A stretch of 64,000 nucleotides of DNA, taken from contig OX235263.1 in the NCBI GenBank assembly GCA_944472135.2, positions 10,275,517-10,339,516 on the forward strand. The letters run 5' to 3'. The position numbers and the translations under genes were made by a program. Numbering within the stretch: position 1 is the first letter of the stretch; every line of letters begins with the position of its first letter. The notes under the pieces are model-generated. The model was given only the letters and a program-made list of their open reading frames with translations. It was not told the origin of the DNA and did no database searches. This document shows positions 63,746-64,000 of this stretch, piece by piece. The stretch comes from Trichobilharzia regenti. Lineage: Eukaryota; Platyhelminthes; Trematoda; Strigeidida; Schistosomatidae.

Positions 63746-64000
63746 ATAGTTTGGTTTGTAAGGATTAGTTATGCCTTACGGGTTGATCACGGATTGATAT
63801 CAGTTAGAGAACTGGTATACGAGCTTGCCTTGTAACCGGAAGGTCCCGGGTTCGAAACCCAGTGGGTGCGTACTGCCGATGATTCCCAAACTAGGATGAA
63901 ACAGCAGCTGTCCAGTACTCCCTGGATTGTTTTCAATGGTTCTCTAACTGATATCAATCCGTGATCAACCCGTAAAACATAACTAATCCTTACAAACCAA
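63746..64000. repeat. Hairpin of hammerhead monomer at the window edge
   Basis: TTGGTTTGTAAGGATTAGTT (from 63747) is mirrored by AACTAATCCTTACAAACCAA (63981-64000), and the arms continue for nearly 60 bp. The loop is a plus-strand monomer core: B-box GGGTTCGAAACCC (63848-63860) and the same CCGATGA-mutated hammerhead as its neighbour. Confidence 0.75.

Overview
The window is a block of nested retroelements from a flatworm genome, almost certainly a schistosome or close relative. Three things point there: tRNA-headed repeats carrying a schistosome (Sm-alpha type) hammerhead ribozyme, many RTE-clade non-LTR retrotransposons whose 3' ends finish in (ATA)n tails, and abundant Penelope-like elements (PLEs) with GIY-YIG endonuclease domains. 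I see no intact host gene, no tRNA or rRNA gene and no CRISPR array. Nearly every open frame is a retrotransposon fragment or a chance frame in a repeat. Species and chromosome cannot be told from the sequence.

Families, with labels of my own: RTE-A (best copy 23581-28806), RTE-B (a diverged cousin), RTE-C (20357-22148 and 47060-47790), several PLE lineages, one CR1-like tail (7718-8058), a roughly 400-bp hammerhead/tRNA monomer plus the shorter Sm-alpha type (49271-49752), and three tRNA-headed SINE types: SINE-2 (poly-A tail), SINE-3 (RTE-derived tail) and SINE-4.

Layout: 1-5.5 kb holds RTE-A 3' ends and a minus-strand PLE. 5.6-7.5 kb holds the best plus-strand PLE, with reverse transcriptase and endonuclease remnants. 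7.7-17.5 kb is mostly endonuclease halves of PLEs, RTE 3' ends and SINEs. 17.8-20 kb holds hammerhead monomers and a PLE inverted dimer. 20-31 kb is the centrepiece: a PLE inverted-repeat arm is split by RTE-C; between the two arms RTE-A lies inside a 13-bp target duplication; and RTE-A's own 3' tail is split by a second PLE inverted dimer. 31-47 kb holds a possible solo LTR and two further nests (PLE split by RTE-A; RTE-B split by PLE split by RTE-A). 47-64 kb holds RTE-C, hammerhead repeats (several as hairpins), RTE-B 5' and 3' pieces and SINEs.

The strongest pattern is head-to-head inverted duplication in several unrelated element classes. In three cases (18826-19932, 26645-28782, 49271-49752) the whole palindrome is bracketed by a direct target-site duplication, which suggests that fold-back cDNA, not two separate insertions, was integrated. 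Coding relics show frameshifts, stops or truncation. Family assignments rest on motif reading alone, and divergences and exact ends are estimates.
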